DNA of 20,234 bases from contig PEWQ01000187.1 in the NCBI GenBank assembly GCA_002780065.1, forward strand, positions 1-20,234. Reading direction: 5' to 3'. Source of the DNA: Candidatus Hydrogenedentes bacterium CG07_land_8_20_14_0_80_42_17. Lineage in GTDB: Bacteria > UBA8481. The notes below the pieces were generated by a model that was not told the DNA's origin, ran no database searches, and saw nothing but the letters and a program-made list of their open reading frames with translations. The position numbers and the translations under genes are program-made. Positions 7,026-14,603 of the stretch are shown one piece after another; the first letter of the stretch is position 1, and each line of letters starts with the position of its first letter.

Positions 7026-8594
7026 TTATGCTTCGAGCACATACTTAAAATATTTTTCATCCTCAATTGCCTGATTGGACCATGCTTCAATTTCTCGCAG
7101 TTCATTTGAAAGCGATTCGTTCTCTTTTCCATCTGATTCTTTGAGAAGTCTTCGAATCTCCGCAAGCCTCGATGTCTTCTCGACGCGCTCTTCTTGAATC
7201 TTTTGCTGTCTCATTCTCAACCATGAATCAATCTCTTCAAATTCCTCATAAATACTTTTTGTTTCCAAAGCCAATTCTTCGTCTTTACGTAATGCCGATT
7301 GTCGCGTAACTTCATTGATACGTTCAGTAATAACTTTTAATTTTTTCGCGTATTCAGCAATGTCAGGAGAAAGTTTCTCAATTGGAGGAGTCATCTTTTT
7401 TCTATGACTTTTTCTTTTTTCTTTCACTAAAGTTTTCGAAGATGATGATCTAGACATTTTGACGGCAATAAGAATTGCAATCAAAATCAAAAAGCCGATT
7501 CCTAATATCAGCGAAAGGCTTTTCCTCGATGATAATTTATTTTCAAGCGTTGAAAGTTCTTTTCGAAGTCTGGAATATTCATCCGTCTTTTCGACAGTTT
7601 CTGCGAGCATTGGAGGCGGTGAAGACTTTGAATCGGAAGTGAGCCACTCCGGTTCTTCCGCTCCAATTGCAAAGACCATCATGCCTCCGCCTTCTGTCCC
7701 GCAATAAATTTTCTTTCCATCGTTAGAAGCTAAAGTCCGTATAGGAAAGTTTCCGAATCTCGATGAATAAACTTCTTTCCAACTCACGCGGTTCAATTCC
7801 GTTGTGGCCTCCGCAGAAAGAATTCTTCCTCGAATAGTCCCGATTAAAATCTTTTCTCCGTTAGCTGAAAACGTCATAGCAGTCACTGCATCGCCTGCAA
7901 ACGGCAATTCGAGTTTTACAGGTATTGCAAAAGGACGGTCATCGCAAATATCTACCGTGCCGTCACTTCTTAAACCCATCCAGAAATTTTTCGAAGTTGA
8001 AACTAGAGCTTTATATGTCGAACCTTCCCTAATCAGCGACCATGAATCCGGCTGAGAGTAACGATATAATTTTCCCGGAGTTGCAACTAAGATTCCTTTC
8101 TTATCTGAAAATAGCGCTTGAATATTCTGTTGTTCATCAGGTAAAGCTATAATTCTGGAGCCGCCGCCCGGTATAAGTTCAATCAATCCGTTCCACGAGC
8201 CTGCATAAATATTCCCATTAAATTGCGTAATCGATGAAATGAACGAATCTTTTATAGAGCTTGAGACGTAAATATTAGAAAATTTATTCCCGTCAAAACG
8301 GTACAATCCATTCTCTGACCCAACATAAAAATTCTTTTGGAAATACTCAATCGAGCTCACAAATCCATTGAAGCTCTTAAAAAGATTTGGAGTTTTTCCA
8401 TCTTCAAGGCTTGCAATACCGAATGGAGTTCCAAAAATTACTTTTGAATCTGCAAGCGCAATCGCAGTCACACGGTTCATCCACGACGCTTCAATCTTTG
8501 TATCAACCTCTGTAATTCTGTTTTGAGCCGCAGAAGCAGACGAAGAAAAAATAAAGATAAAAGATATAATACAGAAATAAGATAATTTTTTCAT
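7026..8594 (-). CDS. Secreted-propeller, single-TM, cytoplasmic coiled-coil protein (522 aa)
   Basis: I read this as a membrane protein with an outer sensor-like part. The open frame reaches ATG 8627, but ATG 8594 is preferred. It has AGGTGA 10 nt upstream and starts directly with a signal peptide (MKKLSYF...SASA). Residues ~25-310 contain short repeats of the kind found in two-component-regulator propellers (YVGSENGLYRFDG, YAGSWNGLIEL, ILIGTIRGRI, YCGTEGGGMMV). A coiled-coil heptad stretch (~340-358) leads into one transmembrane segment LSLILGIGFLILIAILIAV (~360-378) and a basic patch. A charged coiled-coil tail of about 130 residues follows, rich in Glu, Arg and Lys. There is no histidine kinase, receiver or GGDEF motif, so any signalling would be by partner proteins. 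It follows the M23 gene by 43 bp. Function is inferred only. Confidence 0.7.
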   Translation of the reverse strand: MKKLSYFCIISFIFIFSSSASAAQNRITEVDTKIEASWMNRVTAIALADSKVIFGTPFGIASLEDGKTPNLFKSFNGFVSSIEYFQKNFYVGSENGLYRFDGNKFSNIYVSSSIKDSFISSITQFNGNIYAGSWNGLIELIPGGGSRIIALPDEQQNIQALFSDKKGILVATPGKLYRYSQPDSWSLIREGSTYKALVSTSKNFWMGLRSDGTVDICDDRPFAIPVKLELPFAGDAVTAMTFSANGEKILIGTIRGRILSAEATTELNRVSWKEVYSSRFGNFPIRTLASNDGKKIYCGTEGGGMMVFAIGAEEPEWLTSDSKSSPPPMLAETVEKTDEYSRLRKELSTLENKLSSRKSLSLILGIGFLILIAILIAVKMSRSSSSKTLVKEKRKSHRKKMTPPIEKLSPDIAEYAKKLKVITERINEVTRQSALRKDEELALETKSIYEEFEEIDSWLRMRQQKIQEERVEKTSRLAEIRRLLKESDGKENESLSNELREIEAWSNQAIEDEKYFKYVLEA

Positions 8595-8637
8595 TTTTGC
8601 AATCTCACCTTGCATTTCACCCGCCATTCATCATTCA

Positions 8638-10389
8638 TCATCTCAAAGTCAGCCTCTTCTCTATTTTATTGCCTGCTCTATCCTCTGCCGAAATAATTAT
8701 CTCTTTGGAATTTAAATTCAGCAATTCCTCCGGTTCCGGAATAAATCCTCTTCTGTCAATATCATATCTGCCTTTTATCTCTCGTTGCAATCCTTCTTCC
8801 AGTTTGTAAGCGAATACTTTGTCACCTGCAACTCCGCTGAAATCATCTTCGATATTTATTACTCCATTATTGTTAAGAGAAATTATTGGCGGCAAAGTAT
8901 CTCTAACAGAAACGACAGGAGCAAGAAAATCAAGCTCAGCCGAACGTGTATTGCCTGTTCTCGATGAATCCAGCCAGCGCCACATGCCATTCGAGAAGAC
9001 CGCCAATCCGTTTGCATAGCGCGGAGCAGGAATTGATATTTGCATTTTTGATGAAGGAAACCCGTACGGCCCAATATGCAAAATCTCGCCTACAGCCTGA
9101 GGCGGAGGTGAAATAGCTCCACCTAGAAAAGAATAAATTTTATTCGCACTCGAGCCTTTCAGTGCCGCTCCGCCGGCAAGCATTACGTTTACATTTTCTG
9201 AAGGGTAAGAAACTTTCACTTTAATTCCTTCAACAAAAGAGTCTCTGTCTGTCACTCTAATATTTTTTCCATTCCTTCGCAGCATAACTCCGCCTCGAGT
9301 TATGTATTCGGTTTTTCCACTCTGTTCTCCAAGCAACGATTCTTTTCCTTGAAGAATAACAAAAGAAAAAGACGTCTTGTTCCCATTTGCATCGTAAGCA
9401 GTAATTCGTATATTGTTGGCTCCTCTTCCGATCTTCAAGAAACCTGCTCCAGACACAATCTCAGCGGAGCCATCAGGCGCTGTTAAATCATAGGTATAAT
9501 TCGTAGGGCTAAATCCGGAGAGAAACGGATCATAAACATTGACAGCCTCATTTATCCGTTCGAACGAAAACGAGTTCATGTCTATTCTGCTGTGATTATG
9601 TCCGTTCACTGAAAGCGTCAAGCGGTCGAGTCCCATGACTCCTCCAAGTTTGCCGTCTTCATCCCTAGCCTTCACCAAAATCCGAACCCTGCCTTGCGCA
9701 CTTATTCTGACTCTGCGTCTCGAATGATTCAGAACTGTCTGCCAGCCTGAACCTTCTACAGTCGATGTTTCGTCAGCAGGCTCAATCAATACCGCTTCAA
9801 TCACTGGCGGCACCGAATCATTCATCTCAATTATTCCACGCCTCATCGGATTCAATGCTCGGTCACTTCTGTCTCTCAACTCAAAATGGAGATGAGGAAG
9901 TCCAATCCCTGCTTCACCGTTGTAGCCAATGACCTCGCCTTTTCTAACATAAACTTTTTTCTGCGGATATGACTCCATCGTATTTCCATCCATGTCTCCG
10001 CCCAACTCATGAGCTTTTCGAGGAAGTAAAACAGCTATCTTCGGAGCAAATCTTTTAAGATGAGCGTAGACTATTCTTCGATTGTTTTGCGAATCGATAT
10101 AGACAACATTTCCGTAACCGCCGGCGCTCGAGCGCACTCGATAGACCCATCCGTTGTAAACTGCCCGAACCGGAATTCCTGTTCGACCAAATGTTGCCAG
10201 ATCAATTCCTGAATGCAATCTGCCCGGGCGATATTCCCCGAAACTTGCCGAAAATGCGCGGCGATCAGTGTCCAGAGGAAAAACATTTTCGGCATAAACA
10301 AAATTTATCGACAAAATAAAAGTAATTAGAAAAGAGATGCAAACAACAAAATATCTTTTTGAAAAATCAAAATAATTTGAAAAATTCAT
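8638..10389 (-). CDS. M23-family (LytM) metallopeptidase with beta-sandwich C-terminus (583 aa)
   Basis: This is a predicted zinc endopeptidase cleaving peptidoglycan cross-bridges or a related envelope substrate. After a signal peptide (hydrophobic core near residues 13-33, ending FVYA) the LytM domain shows HSGID (59-63), AHL (109-111) and PHLHFELRD (165-173). The zinc ligands (His, Asp, His) and both catalytic His are therefore intact and the enzyme should be active. Between AHL and the final HxH there is an extra loop of about 25 residues compared with compact M23 domains. The following ~390 residues look like Ig-like domains (for example NNIRITAYDANGNKTSFSFVI and ISAEDRAGNKIEKRL), a common architecture in secreted M23 proteins. 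ATG 10389 is taken as start because it begins the signal peptide. An in-frame TTG at 10407 overlapping the upstream stop is an alternative. Confidence 0.88.
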   Translation of the reverse strand: MNFSNYFDFSKRYFVVCISFLITFILSINFVYAENVFPLDTDRRAFSASFGEYRPGRLHSGIDLATFGRTGIPVRAVYNGWVYRVRSSAGGYGNVVYIDSQNNRRIVYAHLKRFAPKIAVLLPRKAHELGGDMDGNTMESYPQKKVYVRKGEVIGYNGEAGIGLPHLHFELRDRSDRALNPMRRGIIEMNDSVPPVIEAVLIEPADETSTVEGSGWQTVLNHSRRRVRISAQGRVRILVKARDEDGKLGGVMGLDRLTLSVNGHNHSRIDMNSFSFERINEAVNVYDPFLSGFSPTNYTYDLTAPDGSAEIVSGAGFLKIGRGANNIRITAYDANGNKTSFSFVILQGKESLLGEQSGKTEYITRGGVMLRRNGKNIRVTDRDSFVEGIKVKVSYPSENVNVMLAGGAALKGSSANKIYSFLGGAISPPPQAVGEILHIGPYGFPSSKMQISIPAPRYANGLAVFSNGMWRWLDSSRTGNTRSAELDFLAPVVSVRDTLPPIISLNNNGVINIEDDFSGVAGDKVFAYKLEEGLQREIKGRYDIDRRGFIPEPEELLNLNSKEIIISAEDRAGNKIEKRLTLR

Positions 10390-10403
10390 TTGCAAATTGA
10401 TGA

Positions 10404-10838
10404 TCAAAATTTTCTACGATACATGACTGACACTCCGTTAGAACCGTATGAGTGCATGCTCACGCCATACTTATCTTCCATATTTGACTTAGTATCCATC
10501 GCGCTCCGGCTCATCCTTACTACTCCTCTTACGACAGCTCCGAGAAACGGAAGAGAAGTGCCCTCCGCCCAGGAATAAGCAACCCTGCCGAATTGAGTTC
10601 CAACCGCTTCCGCAAGTTCTGCTTCAGACGAAATAACCGGAGCAGACGGCGGTACGTAATAGACATCCGGCTTAAGCGACTCAGAAGAAAGTTTAGTTTC
10701 AAAAGACGGAGGAAGAGGATTGATTTCAGCGATTCCTTTCGAAAGAGCTGAAGAGCGAGCCGAAAAAAAAGTCAAAAATAAAAACAGGAAAAAAATCTGT
10801 ATAGTTGTTTTGAGTTTCACGAAAAAATAAATCTTCAT
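10404..10838 (-). CDS. Small secreted protein of unknown function (144 aa)
   Basis: Family not recognised. A strongly hydrophobic N-terminal signal (about 10-32, IFFLFLFLTFFSARSSA) points to export. The mature part has a Pro/Ser-rich linker (PPSFETKLSSESLKPDVYYVPPSAP) and then about 80 residues that might form a compact domain with several Gly, Ser and aromatic residues. No cysteine pair or catalytic motif is visible. It lies 38 bp after the kinase gene and its stop touches the possible TTG start of the M23 gene, so it belongs to the same transcript. A role with the M23 protein in the envelope is an inference from position alone. Confidence 0.65.
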   Translation of the reverse strand: MKIYFFVKLKTTIQIFFLFLFLTFFSARSSALSKGIAEINPLPPSFETKLSSESLKPDVYYVPPSAPVISSEAELAEAVGTQFGRVAYSWAEGTSLPFLGAVVRGVVRMSRSAMDTKSNMEDKYGVSMHSYGSNGVSVMYRRKF

Positions 10839-10876
10839 TATTTCAAACTCTCATCCTCTCATCGCATTTACTTTCT

Positions 10877-12589
10877 TCACTCATTATGCGGAATCTCGTA
10901 GCTTGAGCCTCCTATGAATTCACGAATCGGAGAGGTTGACGGCAGTAAAGAAAGGTCAGGAAATTCTGCTACAGTTTCCATAAGGCTTGCAACCCGAATT
11001 CCTCTGATGTAAGGATCCAGTCTGCCCTCTTCTCTCAGCCGCTCGATTACTCTTCTCGAAGGAAAAATCTTTCCTGCTGTCGCTTTCAAAATAGAAAGCT
11101 CATACGGAAGTCCCGAGTTGACAACTGCATCAGTGCTGAAGATGTATGGAATAATGTGCTTCAGCTCCCCCTTGCGGACATAAGGCCAATGCGCAAGCGT
11201 CGTCTCCGCAGGATATCCTCGATGCTGACTGTCTCGAATCATTCTCTTCAACAGCCTGACATCGGCCCACTTTGTAAATTCTCCATTCGTATTTCTCAAA
11301 AGGTTCATCGATTCAATATAAATCTTGAACTTATTTCTGTTAGGAACACTCGAAGTTAATTTGCGATAGAGTCCGTGCAGGCAGTCAATCAATATCACTT
11401 CATCTTCCTTAACATTAAATGGTATGTACTTATCCCTCTTTCCGAGTTTGAAATTATAATGCGGCATCTGAATCTCGCGGCCCGACAAAAGATCCGAGAG
11501 ATTCTGATTCAGAAGTTCCATGTCGATAGCTTCCGGCATCTCAAAATCGTAATCGCCGTATTCATCTTTAGGCTGTTTCGTCAGATCAAAGAAGTAATTG
11601 TCAACGTTAAGCTGTTTTAATTTCAAACCCTCTTTGGCTAACTCCTGACCGATAATCACAGTAGTTGTCGTTTTATTCGATGACGACGGCCCCGCTATGA
11701 TAACTACTCTGATATCTTTTTTGCGCTCGATAATAGATTTTGCAACCGATCGAACATCATCGATATAACGCTTTTCTCCGGCGTTTATGAGGTCTTCGAT
11801 ATTTTTTCCATGCCTTCCGAATATCCAATCGTTCAGAGCAAAAACCGTCTCGCATTCATGCTCGATATTCCATTGAATTGTGCGATTGACTAATTCGCGG
11901 TGAATGCCGTTATTAGTAAATTGGATCGGAGAAATTTCGCCGTTGTGAATTTTTCGTCTGCCTTCCCGGTAAATCATAAATCCTTCCGCGATATCAACCT
12001 CTCCGATATCCTTCATCTCCTTCTCGATCATGTCCTGAATGCATTCTCTGCTCGGATAAAGGAGTTCTTTAGATATTTTTTTCTTCGACAAAGAGGAAGT
12101 TTCGTCAACAAGAAAATCGACAATTTCCTTCTTCTCATCAAAATTTAATTTTGGAAAAAGTCCTTCTGTATAATGAGGATCAACCTTAGAGTTTTCAATC
12201 TCCGATAAAATAGAGCTCTTCAAATCTTCAATTTTGTCCGCAACCTCTTCGCCGAGTGCGAGCGAATCGCGAAAAGTTTCAAGCAGAGCATAAGTCAAAC
12301 GTTCAGTCGCCTTAGCGTTACGCAGTCGTTCCTTTCTTTCGTTTGGCGCGTAATTCAAAAACTTTACTATGAAATCCGATTTAAGCCATGAGAGGTCGTA
12401 AAACTCTCTGTAGACACGCGCCGCTACTTTTTCCGCAAACTTGCGCGCTCTGAGGTCATGCGACCATTTCAAAGGCCCCTTGATATCCTCCATAGTTGCC
12501 CGCAAAGAACGCGTGATGCGTTCAATGTCAAAATCCACAATATCGCCATTCTTGCTTATTATTTTTAAAACACTATTTGGTAAACTCAT
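10877..12589 (-). CDS. ATP-cone plus uridine kinase/phosphoribulokinase-like protein (570 aa)
   Basis: The C-terminal half is a P-loop kinase of the uridine kinase/phosphoribulokinase family, likely phosphorylating a nucleoside or sugar. It has Walker A GPSSSNKTT (300-308), a DNYFFD substrate/metal motif (330-335) and a Walker-B-like VILIDCLHGL (398-407). The N-terminus (about 6-100) resembles the ATP-cone regulatory domain of ribonucleotide reductases and NrdR (IISKNGDIVDFDIERITRSLRA is its opening). A helix AEGFMIYREGRRKI (201-214) recalls the region after ATP cones. This suggests a kinase controlled by adenine nucleotide binding. Oddly, the last Gly of the Walker A loop is Asn. It heads a five-gene minus-strand run although the rest are envelope genes. 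A good promoter sits so close that the mRNA may be leaderless. The exact substrate is unknown. Confidence 0.8.
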   Translation of the reverse strand: MSLPNSVLKIISKNGDIVDFDIERITRSLRATMEDIKGPLKWSHDLRARKFAEKVAARVYREFYDLSWLKSDFIVKFLNYAPNERKERLRNAKATERLTYALLETFRDSLALGEEVADKIEDLKSSILSEIENSKVDPHYTEGLFPKLNFDEKKEIVDFLVDETSSLSKKKISKELLYPSRECIQDMIEKEMKDIGEVDIAEGFMIYREGRRKIHNGEISPIQFTNNGIHRELVNRTIQWNIEHECETVFALNDWIFGRHGKNIEDLINAGEKRYIDDVRSVAKSIIERKKDIRVVIIAGPSSSNKTTTTVIIGQELAKEGLKLKQLNVDNYFFDLTKQPKDEYGDYDFEMPEAIDMELLNQNLSDLLSGREIQMPHYNFKLGKRDKYIPFNVKEDEVILIDCLHGLYRKLTSSVPNRNKFKIYIESMNLLRNTNGEFTKWADVRLLKRMIRDSQHRGYPAETTLAHWPYVRKGELKHIIPYIFSTDAVVNSGLPYELSILKATAGKIFPSRRVIERLREEGRLDPYIRGIRVASLMETVAEFPDLSLLPSTSPIREFIGGSSYEIPHNE

Positions 12590-12595
12590 ACGAAC

Positions 12596-12623
12596 AGTAT
12601 AATAATTTTTGAAATATTTTCAA
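12596..12623 (-). promoter_or_regulatory. Predicted promoter of the kinase/envelope operon
   Basis: On the minus strand -35 TTGAAA (12618-12623), 16 bp spacer, -10 TATACT (12596-12601). The start codon at 12589 lies only 6 nt after the -10 hexamer, so transcription would begin at or next to the ATG and leave no room for a Shine-Dalgarno site, and none is seen. The -35 is one arm of a symmetric TTGAAA-TAT-TTTCAA (12609-12623). Confidence 0.5.
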
Positions 12624-12639
12624 AAAAAATCGTGTTTCA

Positions 12640-12648
12640 TGGTATAAT
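12640..12648 (+). promoter_or_regulatory. Extended -10 promoter of rnpB
   Basis: TGGTATAAT is an extended -10 (TGnTATAAT) ending 6 bp before the first base of the mature RNA at 12655. No good -35 is found 16-18 bp upstream, which an extended -10 commonly offsets. The promoter is divergent from that of the kinase operon, within about 50 bp. Confidence 0.65.
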
Positions 12649-12654
12649 TATTTT

Positions 12655-13063
12655 GCAGACGGTCGCGCGGCCGCGTCTTTCAATTGAAAGATGAGGAAAG
12701 TCCGGACTCCAAAGAGTAAGGCGCTGGATAACGTCCAGGCACGGAAAGGTTTCGAACAGAAATTCACCGTGGCGGAAAGGACAACAGAAAATATACCGCC
12801 TGAATTCCTTGTGAACTCAGGTAAGGGTGAAATGGTGCGGTAAGAGCGCACCGGTTCGAAAGCGATTTCGAACGCAAGGCAACCCCCGCCCGGAGCAAGG
12901 TCATGTAGTCGGCGTATTCCGAAAGGAAAGGGAATTGCTCGTTCCCTTCAAGCTGAGGGTAGACTGCTAGAATCCGAAGGCAACTTCGGATCCAGAGTGA
13001 TGTCCGCGCGGAAACTGATTTTTTAATCAGTCTCCGACAGAATCCGGCTTATAGGCCGTCTGC
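12655..13063 (+). ncRNA. rnpB: RNase P RNA, bacterial type A
   Basis: This is the catalytic RNA of ribonuclease P, which matures tRNA 5' ends together with the protein RnpA (not in this window). The conserved cores are all present. GAGGAAAGTCCGGACTCC is at 12693-12710. The GGTGCGGTAAGAGCGCACCG hairpin lies near 12834-12853, and CCCGGAGCAAGGTCATGTAG near 12889-12908. ACAGAATCCGGCTTAT is at 13037-13052. The ends pair as helix P1 (12655-12662 GCAGACGG with 13056-13063 CCGTCTGC). TCTTTCAATTGAAAGA (12676-12691) is likely the P3 stem, and ACTGATT-TTTT-AATCAGT near 13013-13030 another hairpin. At about 409 nt the length is normal. No strong terminator separates it from hisF. Confidence 0.97.
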
Positions 13064-13103
13064 ATCTTTAAATTCAAAGACGCACGCGGCGAGAGGTAAT
13101 GAA

Positions 13104-13895
13104 ATGCTGAATAAAAAAATTGCTATCGATACAATGGCGGCGCGTGTTATTCCATGCCTCGATGTAGATAAAGGCAGAGTTGTAAAAGGAGTCAATTTTG
13201 TCAATCTGATAGATGCCGGAGATCCGGTAGAACAAGCTTCGATATACAATGATGAAGGTGCTGACGAACTTGTCTTTCTCGATATCACAGCATCGAGCGA
13301 TTATCGTAAAACAGTGCTGGATGCAGTCAGGAGAACTGCCGAGAGCGTCTTTATTCCGTTGACGGTTGGAGGTGGAATAAGGTCGGTGCAAGATTTCAGA
13401 GACACATTGCGAGCAGGAGCAGACAAGGTTTCGATAAACACTTCTGCAGTTGAGCGGCCTGAACTTGTATCCGAATCTGCAAAAACCTGCGGCAGTCAAT
13501 GCGTCGTAGTTGCAATAGACGCGAAAAGAAATAATAAAATGCCTTCGGGTTTTGTAGTCGTCACTCACGGTGGAAGAAAAGAGCGCGGAATCGACGCAGT
13601 GAAGTGGGCGCGTGAAGCAGAAGATAGAGGCGCAGGTGAAATTTTATTAACGTCGATGGATAGAGACGGAACAAAAGACGGTTTCGATCTGGAATTAACC
13701 TCGGCAATAGCAAGTGCGGTTGCGATTCCGGTGATAGCTTCAGGCGGAGCCGGAAGCCCGAAAGATTTTGTCGATGCAATTAAATGTGGAGCGAGCGCAG
13801 TGCTTGCGGCTTCAGTCTTTCACTTCAAGCAATTCAGAATATGCGAAGTTAAAAGAGCGATGAAACGCGCGGGAATAATAATTCGTGAATCTTAA
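13104..13895 (+). CDS. hisF: Imidazole glycerol phosphate synthase, cyclase subunit HisF (263 aa)
   Basis: HisF is the (beta/alpha)8-barrel cyclase of histidine biosynthesis. With HisH-derived ammonia it converts PRFAR to imidazole glycerol phosphate and AICAR in the cytoplasm. The two catalytic aspartates known from the Thermotoga enzyme (D11, D130) are here D20 in IPCLDVD and D139 in VAIDAKR, both shifted by nine. Phosphate-binding loops TVGGGIR (87-93) and IASGGAGS follow, and the VVKGVNF signature (26-32) is present. The start at 13104 has GAGAGG at a good distance. Most HisF proteins begin at what is here Met11 (13134), so this one carries a 10-residue N-terminal extension or starts later. 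No other his gene is in the window. It lies 40 bp after rnpB with no visible terminator, so read-through may express it. Confidence 0.97.
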   Translation: MLNKKIAIDTMAARVIPCLDVDKGRVVKGVNFVNLIDAGDPVEQASIYNDEGADELVFLDITASSDYRKTVLDAVRRTAESVFIPLTVGGGIRSVQDFRDTLRAGADKVSINTSAVERPELVSESAKTCGSQCVVVAIDAKRNNKMPSGFVVVTHGGRKERGIDAVKWAREAEDRGAGEILLTSMDRDGTKDGFDLELTSAIASAVAIPVIASGGAGSPKDFVDAIKCGASAVLAASVFHFKQFRICEVKRAMKRAGIIIRES

Positions 13896-13908
13896 TTTGT
13901 AGATTGCC

Positions 13909-13948
13909 CATTCTTTCCAACGTCAGCCGGGGCCGTCAGTAAAGAATG
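13909..13948 (+). terminator. Hairpin after hisF, possible terminator
   Basis: CATTCTTT (13909-13916) pairs perfectly with AAAGAATG (13941-13948). The T-run that follows (13967-13972) is about 18 nt away, so this is not a textbook intrinsic terminator. It lies between convergent genes. Confidence 0.35.
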
Positions 13949-13975
13949 CAGTCAAATTTAATAAAATTTTTTGAA

Positions 13976-13993
13976 CGCAGGATAAAGCCTGCG
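13976..13993. terminator. Second hairpin in the hisF/small membrane gene convergent gap
   Basis: CGCAGG-ATAAAG-CCTGCG forms a 6-bp stem with a 6-nt loop. A T-rich stretch follows on the plus strand, and an A/T-rich one on the minus strand, so it could act weakly in either direction for hisF or for the gene ending at 14020. Confidence 0.35.
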
Positions 13994-14019
13994 GCTGCCT
14001 CTTTTCGATTTTATTACGC

Positions 14020-14496
14020 CTATCGCCTCTTCTTGAATTTATCTTTTATGCTTCCGAAGATTACTACTCCAACCTGAACTGCAATCAATAAACCAACTAC
14101 AATAACGATATACCAATACGGAGCGATATCAGGGATTCTGAATAAAGAACCTTTTACAGAAGGAACCAAAGGCTCGGCAGGCAAATTTCCGTCTCTTGCC
14201 CGTTCGAGTATCTCTGCTTTCAAACGCGGCTTAACGGCATATTCTCCGTTCAGCATATTGCTTATGTAATCTTCTCTTTCTTTTCCGGATAACTTCTCAG
14301 CGCCGTTCGCAATATTTCTCGCCGCGTCTTCAGCCCGCCGCATGAAAAATAATTTGTCGCTGTCGCTCAATCTTCCGTTGTCGGAGTTCCATATCTCTTC
14401 ATCTTCAAGAATTCTTTCAGTCACTTCTCTCTGAATCGGAGTCATTCTTGCTCCTGCAATCAACAATAAGCCTATGCAAATAACTGCTGTCTTCAT
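14020..14496 (-). CDS. Small single-pass membrane protein, unknown function (158 aa)
   Basis: Family not recognised. It has an N-terminal hydrophobic signal (about 3-17). A charged, helical exported region (20-105) follows, rich in Glu, Asp and Arg with RRAEDAARNIANGAEKLSG. The C-terminal transmembrane helix (about 127-149, PYWYIVIVVGLLIAVQVGVVIFG) is followed by a basic tail IKDKFKKRR. The likely topology is N-terminus outside and tail in the cytoplasm. A strong GGAGGA ribosome site sits 3 nt before the ATG, somewhat closer than usual. It is alone between hisF (convergent) and the PPK2 gene (divergent), so its partner genes are not suggested by context. Confidence 0.7.
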   Translation of the reverse strand: MKTAVICIGLLLIAGARMTPIQREVTERILEDEEIWNSDNGRLSDSDKLFFMRRAEDAARNIANGAEKLSGKEREDYISNMLNGEYAVKPRLKAEILERARDGNLPAEPLVPSVKGSLFRIPDIAPYWYIVIVVGLLIAVQVGVVIFGSIKDKFKKRR

Positions 14497-14569
14497 CTGT
14501 CCTCCGTACCTAACGTTATAACATAAAAATTTTAAATTTACATCAAACTCATTTTTAACATTTCAAGAT

Positions 14570-14578
14570 TGATATTAT
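14570..14578 (+). promoter_or_regulatory. Possible extended -10 promoter of the PPK2 gene
   Basis: TGATATTAT fits TGnTATTAT and would start transcription near 14585, giving a leader of about 19 nt. No convincing -35 is visible, and no clear Shine-Dalgarno site precedes the ATG at 14604, so this is tentative. Confidence 0.35.
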
Positions 14579-14603
14579 ATTTCAAAAGTGCCATAGTTTA
14601 CTC

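Noticed and set aside
12648-12851. 67-aa open frame on the minus strand in the rnpB region
   Set aside because: It overlaps conserved RNase P RNA core elements and is not a believable protein.
13074-13568. 164-aa open frame on the minus strand overlapping hisF
   Set aside because: It runs antisense through the clear hisF gene, has no homology I recognise, and its composition is that of a shadow frame.
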